NCBI GenBank assembly: GCA_035079385.1
Contig: JAVHKY010000016.1
Span: 6,929,501-6,993,500 of the forward strand
Direction of reading: 5' to 3'
Origin: Aspidiotus rigidus
Taxonomy: Eukaryota; Arthropoda; Insecta; Hemiptera; Diaspididae
Length of the DNA stretch: 64,000 nt
In this document: in pieces, positions 43,331-55,570 of the stretch
Numbering within the stretch: position 1 is the first letter of the stretch
Layout of the letters: every line of letters begins with the position of its first letter
Position numbers and translations under genes: made by a program
Notes under the pieces: generated by a model
The model's database searches: none
What the model saw: the letters and a program-made list of their open reading frames with translations, nothing else
What the model was told of the DNA's origin: nothing

Positions 43331-45073
43331 AAGACATCATTCCCTTCAGCGGGTGAAGCCCCGAGCAATTCCGAGCATTCGTCTGCCTCAATCAAATACT
43401 GAACTGTAGCTGATATCTCATCACGAGCAAGACCAAATTCGCGATATCATACTTCCCATTGGCTGAATCTAGGAGTTTTTGCACTGCTTCAAACATAAGT
43501 GGGACTTTCATCGCGGGCATGCAACAGAAGACCAACTTTACGGTATCATACCTTCCTCTGCCTGAAACAACGAGAGTTTTCGCACTTTTTCTCACCCGCG
43601 ACCAATCTTTTGTTCTCGCGAAGCTCGATTTCTATGAGAACCAAATGAAATTGAAAAGACTAAGCGATTTTCCAAGTTGGTAAAATTGTGATCGTTTTTA
43701 GGCACTTGCACACATTTTGGTGCTTCGAAAAATTATTCAACAGTTTTTTTTTTTTTTTTTTTTACAACTAAGCACACAATTTTACGCTAGAATCAAGAAA
43801 CACCTTGAAGATTAGGCAATTTTTTTCATTTTGGAAAATGGTCCCATTAACCCATTTTGGTGTTTCGCAAGATTTCTTAGCAATTTTATTCAGATTCAGC
43901 GCTAAATTTTATCTCAGAATCGAGAAACACAACAAAGATTAGGCGATTTCATCATTTTGGGGAAATTTTGATCCTTTTTGGGCCCATAAACCTATTTCGG
44001 TGCTTCGCAGAATTTTTCAACAATCTTATTCCGATTCAGCGCTAAATTTTACTCTAGGATCGAGGAACATTTTGGAGATGACGCGATTTTTTCAATAGGA
44101 AAATTGTCTTTCGATAATTCACAACTTTGGGAATCCCTGCTGTGAAATTACGGCACATTTTGGTCCATAACTCGGCTCAGAAAAGTCGTAGAAACTTCGG
44201 ATGTGGCTCAAATTAAAGATAAAATTGAGATAGAAAATTCGTACATTTAAACTACACGTCTAACGTTCTACGTTTTCGCGCTACGACAGATTTAGCACAA
44301 GCCCCCATTTAACTGGTAACATCTTTCCGCCCCACCCTGTATTCGTGAAAATATGTTGAAATATGTCACTTCAAAATTTGAGGAGGGAAGCCCCTGGGCC
44401 CTTCATATGGTCGAAAGAATTTTTAAAATAATTTTCCCAAATTCTAAGGAATATTTCATAAGGATATTCGTGAAAATATGTTGAAATATGTCACTTCAAT
44501 TTCACCCCTATTTTAGGGATTAGAAAATGCAAAAAAAAATTTCGTCACTTTTCAGGGTTTGTGCCCCTCTCAACCCTCTTCCAGGGCCCTAGGAATTTTT
44601 TCACTATATTTTTCCAGGACTTCTCGCTGAATTCTACTTTGGAACCTATTAGGATTTTTCCAGAAAATACAAAATTTTTTCCTCAATTTGGGGAGGGAGG
44701 CCCAGCCCCTCGGCCTTTTGAATAGTCGAAAGAATCTTTTCATTATTTTTCCCAAATTCTTAGGAATATTTCATAAGGATATTCTCTAAAATATGTTGAA
44801 ATATGTCACTTCAATTTCATCAGACCTGCGCCCCTAAAATGTCGGAAGAATTTTTTGATAATTTTTTTCGAATTTGGCGGTCAGAAGTACATAAGAATGC
44901 ACATAAATTGCGAACCAGAAGGAATATTTCGGTCATTTATATGCAAGACTCCTTCAGTTAGGCAACCCGCCATTACGGGGCCCGTGTTTCAACCGTGGCG
45001 CCATGGCTCACATTTTTCATTCAAGTATCCTAAATGTTCGTTCCGAATTTCATGATTTTAACATGAAATGCAA

Positions 45074-47848
45074 GGTTGATCTCATAATTTGCACTAAGCC
45101 GGACTATACCACCAGTCCTAGAATTTGTCCCCCATTGTAGCACCACCCACTCCCTAATTTGGGTTTTAGCCGGAAAGTTGTCTGAAAATATGAGGTTGAT
45201 TGGTGCCTATTTGTGCCACCAATTTCACAATCTACAACTTCTTCTATGTCAGACCTCCTTTCATTCGAGCTTAGCCAGAGTCAAACGAGATGAAAGTGGT
45301 CTTGAAAAATTCTGGTCTGATTCATGACAAATGTGCCACCCGTTTCAGTATCTTTACCTCCCCTCCACTCTCTGTGTAAAATTTGTTGAAATTATGGTAT
45401 CCCTCCCATAACTTATCGAAATCCGTGTAGCCAACTCTCTGTCTCGGAGACAATCTCGCAGAACAGTAAGATTACCGTTTTCGCAATCTCGTACTCTCAG
45501 TCAACAAACTGAAAAGTATACCTCGTCCTCAACGAGGATAATTCATCATATTTACATGATGTTTCCCATTTTTTTTTTTTTTTTTTTTTTTCTCTACAAC
45601 ATAGTCCTACACTTTGCCGTTGCCGCTTACACCATAAACGTGTACATTATGTGAAAAGTATTTCAATTTTTCTGGTTCGCTTGTTTACTCAACAGACAAG
45701 AAGATTATTAATGGTGTGTTTTCGGGTGGCTGCTGACGCCGAATGCGTAACACGGTCTACGTTATAGACGAGGCAATATTTTATTTATTTATATTTGTTT
45801 TCAGCTTGTCTGGATTTATTTTGATAAGAGTTATATATACTAATCTCGATTTAGAGCGCATTAATGTTAGTTTTGAACGCTGCCCCGAAATTCGTCCAGC
45901 ACTTCAACATAATGGAAACGTATTATTATTATTTGTAGAAAATCGACTCTTTAACGTCCGTGTAAGTCTTAATTGATTTATTGTTGCCGAGAAAACGATT
46001 CGTTATCGTCGAGACGTGCATCGACATTCATTTCCGATCGACGCGCGAACGAAAATTAAAACAACAAATAGTCAGGCGCGAACTAAATGACGATGGCAGG
46101 GGTTCGGGAGCATTTAGAATGATGGAACGTGGAGGTGACCGTGGGCGACGCAGGACGGTCATTCGGCTAGATTTTTCGCTATTCTATACAGAGAACCGTC
46201 AAGTATACTGATTTGCGGATAGAGACGCGGCGTGAAATTGAAAGCGGTTGGGGTTGTCCCACTCCTCGCTCAGTGTTATAGAGGTATTATGTAGATATCA
46301 TTGTTCCAAGATAAGCGGCCTGATGTATTCTCTGTGGAGAGTTCGGCAGGTAGTGCGCACTAAAAATCCGGTAATTATCGACGAAGACGACGAGAAGTTG
46401 AATAAGAAAAATTCGAGTACCCCTTTAACCTCGTCTACGTACTTTCAAAGTAAATCCAGTGTCGTCTCGACTTTTCTGCGTCATTACTTCGCTATTAGGC
46501 GGGCTAACAAACAACGCTGTGTATCCTATACGTCTACATCCTCTTCGGCCAATCACTCTAGAAGATGGATTACGAAATGTGCGTCGTATCGAATGTTCCA
46601 AAGTTTAGGTAGCCAAGAAAGACGTCTCCTAAGGGATTTGTTCGGAGTTTTGTACCTGCTCTAGAAACCGAGTTTGAAGTTTTCCTACGAAAATCAAAAA
46701 TAAATACGCGCCCAATCGATCGTACCCGTATTCATTAGCATACAATAATTTGAAAAATTTTCTCTTCGAGGAAAATTTTGTAATCCGAGAGGTATTCTCT
46801 TCTCCAATTGATGATATTAGTTTTTACAGCTCTTATAATTTTTTTTTCTTTTTCTAAGTAAAGTTCAACGGAAGGTATCCTTATCAAAAATAATAATATT
46901 GATCCTCGTTTTAGGCGATCGTGCCATCATACTTGAAACCTATTTAAAATGATGACAAATTTGAATTACGAGTACTAGAATAAATATCATGCTATCCTTT
47001 ATACGAACAAATCAGACATGAAATAGATTTGGGCGGGTCCCATTAAACGAGAAGAAAAAGTGACAAATGGAGTCGAAAAATAATTCATTGGCAAATATTC
47101 AAGAGAGAGAATGAAGACGCGCACGAAGGCGATGCGGGAGGGGGATGATATCGAACGACTCCACTGAAGTATCAAATTGAAAGGGGCCTCTTACAGGACC
47201 AGAAATATTAATTTACCAAATAATGTCAAACACGGGTATGTACAAATCACAAGCTTCGGCTTGGTCAGAATAATAATTAGACTAATTTGTTCTTGGACGA
47301 ATATTTTTCACTTACAGAGTGAACTTACGTATTTACCGTTTGAATGAACTAAGTTGATTGTCTTGGTTCTAAAGGGGGACCAATGGCTGTTTCAATCGTT
47401 GCTGAAATATATGGGCATCAGTGCAGCGCGGGTGACGGTTGGAAGGTTTCCTTAAATCGATCAAAATTAATTTTCATCATAGAAGATGATTCGTAGGAAA
47501 TTTTACGCTCTACAAATTTTGTTCTCTTTATTTTTCTCTTAAATTGCTTCGTCCCCATACCAGACTAACCCCTTTGGCGCTTTTTAGGGAGGGGTTAGCT
47601 CCAAAGTGACCTTGAAAATGGATTTAGCGACCCAGGAAACCCCCGTGATCAACTTCTCACCTTACTTATTACAAAAACATAATTACTTCAAATTTTGATG
47701 ACATTGTTACCCCCTGTGGCACTTTTTAAGGAGGAGTTAGCTCAAAAGTTACCTTGAAGATGGATTCAGCGACCGAAATGCATACGAGATCCGTTGTTTT
47801 CTATCCTCTATCCATTACTGTAGAGCTGAGAGGAATTAAGTCTAGCTT
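45074..47848. other. No gene supported
   Basis: Contains a run of about 22 T (45570-45591) and three plus-strand frames at 45743-45976, 45981-46211 and 46248-46664. The longest (138 codons) is Ser/Arg-rich with no domain I recognise, and the three are not linked by obvious splice sites. The stretch is unlike the surrounding transposons and may be single-copy host sequence. Confidence 0.4.
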
Positions 47849-48841
47849 TTAACAGGGAACCTGTTTTATGGGGGGCTTTTTGAGAGATTTGCCGTGCGCC
47901 GTCCGCCGTCCGCCGTGCTCCGTCCAGCGAAAAACTTGGAAAAATTTCGACTCTCGAGCTATATATGATAGGAGAGGGACTTAGAAAAATTTCGATTCTC
48001 GAGCCATATATGATAGGAGGAGGACTTGGAAAAAATTTCGACTTTCGAGCTGTATATGATAGGAGAGGGACTTAGAAAAAAACGACGACTTCCTTAACGA
48101 AGTTGAACGAGGAACGCAGGGAACCTGTTTTATGAGTCAACCCCCCCCCCCTCCATCAAATATAGCACGAGAGTCGAAAGTTTTCCAAGTCGCCCTCCTA
48201 TCATACTCAAGAGTTGACATTTTTCTAAGTCAACCTCCTAGAATATATGGCTTGAGAGTCGAAATTTTTCCAAATCCCCCCCCCCCAATCAAATATAGCT
48301 CGAGGGTCGAAATTTTTCCAAGTCGCCCTCCTATCATACATAGTTCAAGAGCCGAAATTTTTCTAAGTCAACCTCCTATCATACATTGCTTGAGAGTCGA
48401 AATTTTTCCAAATCCCCCCCCCCCATCATATATAGCTCGAGAGTCGAAAGTTTTTCAAGCCCCCCATCATATACAGCTCGAGAGTCGAAATTTTTCCAAG
48501 TCGCCCTTTTATGATACTCAAGAGTCGACATTTTTCTAAGTCAACCTCCTAGAATATATGGCTTGAGAGTCGAAATTTTTCCAAATCCCCCCCCCCCAGC
48601 ATATACAGCTTGAGGGTCGAAATTTTTCCAAGTCGCCCTCCTATCATACATAGCTAAAGAGCCGAAATTTTTCTAAGTCAACCTCCCAGCATATATGGCT
48701 TGAGATTCGAAATTTTTCCCCGTCCCCCTCTTCCCCCCCCATCACATATAGCTCGAGAGTCGAAACTCTTCTAATCTTTTTGCTGGACGGCGGACGGCAA
48801 ATTTCTCAAAAAATAAAACCATAAAACAGGTTCCCTGTTAA
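47849..48841. mobile_element. TTAA-flanked element with AACAGGGAACCTGTT ends and 45-bp repeats
   Basis: The left end CAGGGAACCTGTTTTATGG with TTAA at 47849-47852 and the inverted right end ATAAAACAGGTTCCCTG with TTAA at 48838-48841. Inside each end are inverted GCCGTCCGCC/GGCGGACGGC blocks, then 45-bp units, with the array switching orientation near 48100. C-rich runs break up the units. TTAA flanks would fit a piggyBac-type target, but other members of the family lack TTAA, so the class is uncertain. Confidence 0.5.
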
Positions 48842-49412
48842 AATTTCGACTCTCGGGTTATACATGATAAGAGGGGAACTTGGAAAAATTCCTATCTCCG
48901 AGCTATATAGGGTAAGAGGGGTGCCTTGAAAAAATTTCGACCCTCTAGCCATATATGAGAGGAAAGGGACTTAGAAAAACGACGGCTTCCTTAACGAAGT
49001 TGAACGAGGAACGCAGGGAACCTGTTTTATGAGTCAAATGGGATTTGGTATTGAAAATTCAAGGAAGCCCAGACCTAGATAAAGCTACTATGTATAAAGA
49101 AGACCTAGACCTACTATAAGCCTAGTATAACATAGTTTGAGAGTCTAAATTTTTCTCGAATCTCCAGCTATATATTCCAAGTCCCCCTCCTATCATATAT
49201 AGCTCGAGAGTCGAAATGTTTCCAAGGTTTTTTCTGGACGACGCACGGCGCACGGCAAATTTCTCAAAAAGCCCCCCATAAAACAGGTTCCTTGTTAAAA
49301 TTTCGACTCTCGAGCTATATATGATAGGAGGGGGACTTGAAAAAATTTCGACTTCCGAGCTATCATATATAGCTAGAGATTCGAGAAAAATTTAGACTTT
49401 CAAACTATAGGC
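48842..49412. repeat. Further copies of the minisatellite-bearing family
   Basis: 45-bp units flank the block GAACGAGGAACGCAGGGAAC at 49003-49022, which repeats 48108-48123 and 21950-21969. AACAGGTTCCTTGTT lies at 49282-49296. GGTATTGAAAATTCAAGGAA (49050-49069) is shared with 21991-22012 and, inverted, with 49850-49868. Confidence 0.7.
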
Positions 49413-49816
49413 CAGACATGGGCAACGTACGGCCCGCGGGCCGGATGCGGCCCGCAAAGACCTTCAATCCGGCCCGCAGAGACATCACAAACATTTCATA
49501 AAATGTATATAAAAAAACGAACTTTTACTGAAGCATACTACAAGTACAAATGAGTTGTAATACATAAGTACTTAATGGAAGACCTGAGTTCCTGCACCAG
49601 TTTTGGAAAGTTGAGTTTGAAATCGGTTACAGCTACAGACTGCGTATTCTCATGTTTATAAATAACGTTACGTTTGCATAAGTCACACAAACTGATTTCA
49701 AAAAGTTGATACAAGTTAAAGGTAACTTTTCAATTTTTGTATCCGGCCCGCGCCTTCCTACCAACTTTGCAATGTGGCCCGCGCTAGGAAAAAGGTTGCC
49801 CATGCCTGCTATAGGC
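49405..49816. mobile_element. Non-autonomous hAT-type transposon, 396 bp, with 8-bp target duplication
   Basis: CTATAGGC occurs at 49405-49412 and 49809-49816, an exact 8-bp duplication. The element (49413-49808) begins CAGACATGGGCAAC and ends GTTGCCCATGCCTG, a 14-bp TIR with one mismatch, typical of hAT elements. Subterminal GGCCCGC and CGGCCCGC repeats occur at both ends. There is no transposase. Confidence 0.9.
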
Positions 49817-49940
49817 CTTCTTTACTAGCTTTATCTAGGTCTAGGCTTCCTTGAATTTCCAATACCAAATCCCATTTGGCTCATAAAACAGGTTCCCTGC
49901 GTTCCTCGTTCAACTTCGATAAGGAAGCCTTCGTTTTTTC
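49817..49940 (-). repeat. Remainder of the repeat interrupted by the hAT element
   Basis: CTAGGTCTAGGCTTCCTTGA, TTCCAATACCAAATCCCATT and AACAGGTTCCCTG, then CGTTCCTCGTTCAACTTCG: the inverted form of 48980-49075. With 49401-49412 it makes up the target element of the hAT insertion. Confidence 0.7.
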
Positions 49941-52900
49941 AATTTCCGACCACTGTGATATACGTAGACCTATTTTAAGTCAAGGCGCATATATAAGCTG
50001 AATTTTTAGCCTAGGCTAATGTGCATATGGTTCATGTTATATAAAATTTTACAAGGAAACTTTTTTATACCTACAGATTTTTTTGTACAAGTCGATAATT
50101 TCGAGCGACGAAAATATGATGATTTACAACGAATTTTCGAAAATAGCGCTCATTCGGCAAAGTTTTTAAGCTAAGGTTTTAGCCTGAAGTTGGGTAGTGA
50201 ATAGTTGATCTTATGAGAAATTCAACGAGGAATAATTGTTGTAACTTGAAATTTTTCCGTACGATGCGTATTTTTCGACATATTGACAAAAAACGAAATT
50301 TGGGGGCCTAAAACGCGCCACAGAAAGTTTTCCCATCCACTTTGAGGGTGGGGTTTTTATTCGGTTGTTTGTGACACAAATCAGGACACATTCCAACAAA
50401 CTCCTGCTTTCTACCAAGATTGTCTTTTTTGAGTGTGTAGTTCGCCTATACTATTTTTGTACTTCGTCTTTTTTACTCTTCGTGAGTATACCTCTTCATT
50501 ATCGATTCTTCTGTTGAGTCGATTTCAAATCGATTTGTAGTTTTTACGACTGAGGTCGATTTTTAGGCGGATGATTTGTTTATAGTGTTTGAAATGAAGG
50601 ATGCTAGAGGTCGATGATGACGATTCAAAGCGCTTACAATACGTTTTAGTGTGAAATAGTTCTCATTTGATGGTCAGTTTTACATGTGCAGCTCTTACCA
50701 AACTGATTTCAGCATGGATTGTCTGAGCGCGTAACATATTTTAGAGTTAATCTTCGGGAGTAATTTCGGATGCAATTGTAAAAGGGGCATCCCATCAAAT
50801 GTACATTTTCAATATCTTCAGTGGTTCTGTAGCAACCCACAGTTGACCACCCTCAAGATGAGCATCTCTTCAAAAGGGATCTATCCTCTTTTTCTCGTGG
50901 AATGATGACATATTCTTCATTTCTGTATGAGACGGGCAAGTTATCCATTCAAATTACACAAAGAGCTCTTCAGTTCTTAGGAAGCGTCCTCGCCGTTTTT
51001 GATGCAATCATCTTTTCATTCAGACTCTGTGACGTTTGACGATGACGGTTTCTGCCTACAGGAATTCTTTTTCCAGCGGAGGAAGAGTTTATTTCACTGT
51101 GAAAGTTTGCCGAAAAACAAAGCCTCTCCATTCGTCATTTCCTTTCATCTCATTTCATTATTCATCTCGACCCTGTCTAAATTATTAACGTAATCATTTA
51201 TGTCAAAGGAAAAACGTATTATCCAAACACTCAGCGCGACTGAATAAGCATCGAGAGAATTTTCTTCGAAAATGAAATTTCTTATTCCGCCGCGGTGGCG
51301 GTCTATTGACTAACTGATACCGGGGTACATTGTCTTTATTATTCCTAATAAGTTTAATCAATTTTTCCTTCCAAACGTATCTTTCCTCTCGAAAAAGAAA
51401 ATACGTTCGATCGTTTAGTCGAAAGAAGTTTGAGAGAAAAGTGCTTGCGCCGTTACGAAGATTAATAATATAACTTTCTACGCTTATAAGACGTGTTTCT
51501 ATAATTTGTATAAATTTGCAACAGGGAGGAGCGAAGAAAAGTAAAGTTCGATTTTACGTCGACGAACATTTTTATAATTATTCTTCTCGGTCGGCTATAA
51601 GGATGAATATTCATAAACGCGATTTTTTTTTTTTTTTTGTAGAAATCAATTTTTAATTTCCACTATCTTTTATGCGTCGGAGGTATGACGACCATACTCG
51701 CAAACTCTTAAGCGTGGAAGTTTGAAGATTACCGCGTAATGCGCGGCTGGCGAAATTTTATTACCGACAATAAAAGTTGATAGAACTTATTAGAGACGAG
51801 TTCGCAAGTTCGTAGGCGAGGTTTACATAATTTACCGCATAATTGCACCGTTATGCATTACACCACGGTGCCATACAAATACCTGGACAGTCTTCGATGA
51901 TGGCAGAGTATAAAAATAGATTGCACGAGTTGCGAGGTGATTTTCATCATGTGTGTTGAGAAAAAAAAATCGGTATTTAAGTTAACTCGAGGGGATATGG
52001 TGGAGTTTGGGGAGGTTCTTATTCTTCTATTCTACCGGTATCTGGAGCGCGAATCATAATCCATCTTTTCCTATTTTCATTATCTGCTTAACCTCGTTTC
52101 TGAAAACGGGATCGAATGGAATTACGCGGGAAAAGTAGGGAGTTCTGTACCGTTCATTCGTTTCCTTTCTTTTCTTCTTTCTCGTTATTGTCGTTCTATT
52201 CCGAAGGGACTTATTTCACGATTCGAATTCTACTTTTCTCTGGTGTACGTACATATGGTTGCGTAATAAGAGGCTACATTCGATAATTGATTTAGGTCGA
52301 GCCGCAGCGTTCGCGGAGTTCCATTTTCGAAATTCCTACACGTTTGGATGCTTCGAGCAAAGATGACGAAGGTAAAGGTGAAGAAATAGGAAAAATACTT
52401 TGACGCCAATTTGTTTTCACATTGGGGACGGCTAGAATATTTTCAAACAGTTTACGCGCCAACGAATACCAATCTTTGAGCGAGCTCGAATTTCGGGTAC
52501 CAAGACCCATTGGCACAAGTTTTGGTGAGAGAAATGAAAATGTTGTGAGAGCATCGAAGTTTCTTATTCGATTTTCGTTTTTATTTATTCATTCCCTTTG
52601 AAATTCTCTTTGAAAAAAAAAAAACTTCTTAGAATATAGGAAGATAATTAAATTCTGGAATTTTTCTATGCCAGTGGATTGAAAAGAACGTTGAACTGGA
52701 GTCGATTTTCAGTCAACTTCTACAAATTCAATCATCGATTAGAAATCGACTCCTCTGTTGGGTCGATTTCAAATCTAATTTTGTTATCTATATAAAATCA
52801 ACTCCTTACTTGGTTCGTCAATTTTAGTATATTTCAAGTTCACTTTTAGTTCCCTTGTAATTTGCGCTGGTCGACTTCAAATAGACTTCGATCAGAAGTC

Positions 52901-54490
52901 GAATTTTTTCGACTTTTCCGCATTTTTTTCTCGACCGAACATCGAATTTTCTGTTGGGTCAATTTCAAGTCAATTTTTAGTACTCTTAAGCTGGTCGATT
53001 TCAAATCGATCTCAGATCGATGATTTTACCAAATCTTATAATCAATCTGAAATCAACTGCTCTATCGGATTGATTTTAAATCAATTTGTTGTTTTTCTTG
53101 TAATCTAAACTGGTCGACGACTTCGATGATGAGTCGAATTTGAGTTGAATGTTCCAAATCTTTTTCCCGACCTGCCATCTACTGCTCTATATCAAATTTT
53201 AGTTCTCCTGTATTACCCGATAAACCAAATTGACCATCACTATATAATGGTTGATATTGGTTGGTTTTTGGTCGTACGACTGAAAAGAGGCCAAATATTA
53301 TGGTACCATCAGAAAATGGTTGATTTTTAGTGAATTTTTGAGATAAATCCACCAAATTTTGCCTATTCATTTCAGTTGATTGATGGTTCGATAATATTAC
53401 TCGTACTACTAAATTTTGATCATGATTTTTGGTTTATTTTTGATCACTATGCGGAGTACACACTTCGACCCATTTTTGGTCGTTATATTGTCAATACAGA
53501 ATGAAATTTTTCCTCGTTTCTTAGTCTAAAATTGATATTGTATTTCTTACTCAATTTTAACTAAGATTTCTGGTCGATTTCTGGGCAGATATTTTGGGAG
53601 ATTCCATTTTGAGTAGATTTTTCCTCAACATCCATCAATATTTTTACTCTCTTTTTTGCTTTAAAATGAGTATTATGGGGCGAGCCGCATAGTCACTCAA
53701 TTTTGACCAAAATTTCCAGTCAATTGCTCGGCAGATATCCCTAGGACATATCTTGGTCCATTTTCAATCGATTCGTCCTCAACATCCTACCAATTTTTAC
53801 TCTTTTTTTTTTTTGTCTATTCTCATGCAAACCGCAGTCCCTCAATTTTGCCCAAAATTTCCAGTCGATTTCTTCGAAATGAATCACCAATCTTCTAACA
53901 TTCCTCTACTACAAAGTATAATTGTGACAGTTTTCTCCCTCCTCATTCTCAGATTTGAGAAAGTCGTGTCAGACCGATAAAAGTCAGGTATTCAATCTTG
54001 GTGACGTTATCAATGGCTTTGATCTAATTCAAGGACTTGGAGAAATTAGGAGCTAAGAACTTCTGCAGAGGTGAAAGAGTTGGACTACACCTAACTTCGG
54101 CTAGAGCCCAGAGGAGTATTTTTTTCAGACTAAGACTCTAAAAGTTTAGGTCCCTGATCTTACCATGAACTCTCATTCATTGTCACAATGAAGGAAGAAA
54201 TAATGAAAGTTTGAGAAAGATAGGACGTCATCAACATACTAGGGTGGTAGAAGGAAATAGAAGAAACACTTGAAACAAATTCTGAGACTGGTGATACAAG
54301 TGACACAAATGGAGCAAAATTTTTCAGACTATATTTATACCCGGATTGGCGGTGGGAGGGGTTAATCTTCTAACAAAGGAATTACAGATACCGGAAAAAG
54401 GGTGTAGGAAAATCAACACAAATGAGTCACAAATCAATGAGTCTATTTTCCAATAAAAATCTCGGCCAAGGGGTCATCTCTCAGAGGCTC
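49941..54490. other. No gene; degenerate TCGATTT repeats
   Basis: Two zones (50500-50600 and 52660-53110) carry many spaced variants of GTCGATTTCAAATCGAT, roughly every 60-70 bp. A related motif recurs at 63015. The zone 53370-53920 shows looser repeats of TTTCCAGTCGATTTCT. Otherwise I see only short frames. A stretch at 54000-54480 upstream of the PLE shows no PLE motif. Confidence 0.5.
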
Positions 54491-54501
54491 AACACTTCCT
54501 A

Positions 54502-55570
54502 AAGATGACCTGAAAGCTGTGTTGAAACGGAACAATGTACCCGGCAATGGAAGGACGCTTGAGATGAACCCGGTTGCACCAAAACTCAAGGGGCTTGTAA
54601 AACTCCACAAAGCGAACCATCCGATGAGACCCCTGGTCAACAGCATTCAAACACCATGCTACAAGATAGCAAAGATCGCAGCCACATTCCTGAAAGAAAA
54701 CTACCAGTTTGCACCCAGACGAAGTATCAGAAACAACGGAGAGCTGATTGAGCAACTGGACAAGTTGGAAATCAGGAGTAACGACAAGCTGATATCCTTT
54801 GATGTGACTAATATGTTTGGTACCATACCGAAGGAGGAACTTCTCACCCTGCTCAAAAACAACAGATATTATGGGAACCCCGATAGGTCGAAGTACGCCA
54901 ACATAGTGGAGGCGATCTTGAGCCAGAATTACTGCCGCTTCAATAACAGGTTCTACAGTCAGGAAAGGGGACTTGCGATGGGATCACCGCTGTCACCAAT
55001 ACTGGCGGAGATATTCATGAATGATATGGAAAACAAGATATTGAAGGGCAGCAAGTTCAGAAACTCGATCAAACACTGGGCCAGATATGTAGATGATATC
55101 CTAATTGTGTGGTCAGGCACTGATAGACAGGTGGATCTATTCCTTTCAGAAATGAACGCGATGAATGAGAGCATCAAATTCACAGTGGAAAAAGGCAATA
55201 CTGAGACCATCAACTATTTGGACCTTACACTCACAATGGAGAACAATAGGATAGATACAAAATCTACAGGAAGCCGACGCATCCTGACACCATCATCCCA
55301 AATGACTCCTACCACCACCCCAGGCACAAGTTAGCGGCAATCCAGAACTACTGCTATCGGGCAATTTCTATCCTTAAGAAAAACGAAGAGAAGAGGAAAG
55401 AGATCGATAGTAAAGCAGATCGCAGAAGCCAATGGCTACCGCAGATGTGTGGTGGAGGGAGTCTTTGGGAAAATGGAAACAAAGAAAGGAACCCATGATA
55501 GTATAGTGAGAAAGTACTCCGGATCGCCGTATATAGGAAAGTACACAAACAAGGTGATAAAGGCGTTCAA
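54502..55570 (+). pseudogene. Penelope-like element, RT part (5'-truncated, interrupted)
   Basis: LKAVLKRNNVPGNGRTLEMN, then PKLKGLVKLHKANHPMRPL, CYKIAKIAATFLKENYQF, LISFDVTNMFGTIPKEELLT, ERGLAMGSPLSPILAEIFMN and the catalytic HWARYVDDILIVWSG. Then ESIKFTVEKGNTETINYLDL. A frameshift near 55255 leads to IYRKPTHPDTIIPNDSYHHP and RHKLAAIQNYCYRAISILKK. After another shift comes KQIAEANGYRRCVVEGVFGK, ending in NVNVGIQNNQ where a second PLE has inserted. The N-terminal region before KAVLKR is absent. Ignoring two frame changes the RT core is intact, so the copy is fairly young. Confidence 0.9.

Larger units (their letters stand above)
41060..44339. mobile_element. Non-autonomous TA-flanked TIR transposon (CAGGGTGG ends), copy 2
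   Basis: Ends CAGGGTGGGGCAGAAAGATG (41060) and, inverted, finishing CCCACCCTG (44339); TA at 41058-41059 and 44340-44341. The empty site is visible in the host element itself: ATAAGGATATTCGTGAAAAT at 44461-44480 against ATAAGTA[insert]TATTCGTGAAAAT here. It contains about four diverged 140-bp units near the left arm, inverted related units near the right arm, and a 120-bp repeat block between. It has no transposase. Confidence 0.85.
39002..45073. mobile_element. Non-autonomous long-TIR element, copy 2, with nested insertions
   Basis: The left end TTGCATTTCATG (39002) is inverted at the right end CATGAAATGCAA (45073). Inverted blocks can be followed inward: CACGGTCCAAACC/GTTTCAACCGTGG, CATATAAATGACCGAAATAT/ATATTTCGGTCATTTATATG, and CCCCTAAAAT. 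A second inverted series (CCCTCTCAACCCTC and GGAGGTCTCTGAGA) lies inside. The element is about 2.8 kb once the 3.3-kb insert at 41060-44339 is removed. No transposase is encoded. The related copy is at 2340-4910. Confidence 0.7.

Noticed and set aside
45743..46664. Three consecutive plus-strand frames that might be exons
   Set aside because: No recognisable domain and no convincing splice sites linking them.
48132..48539. A 135-codon plus-strand frame rich in Pro and Ser
   Set aside because: It is the translation of inverted 45-bp repeats with C runs.
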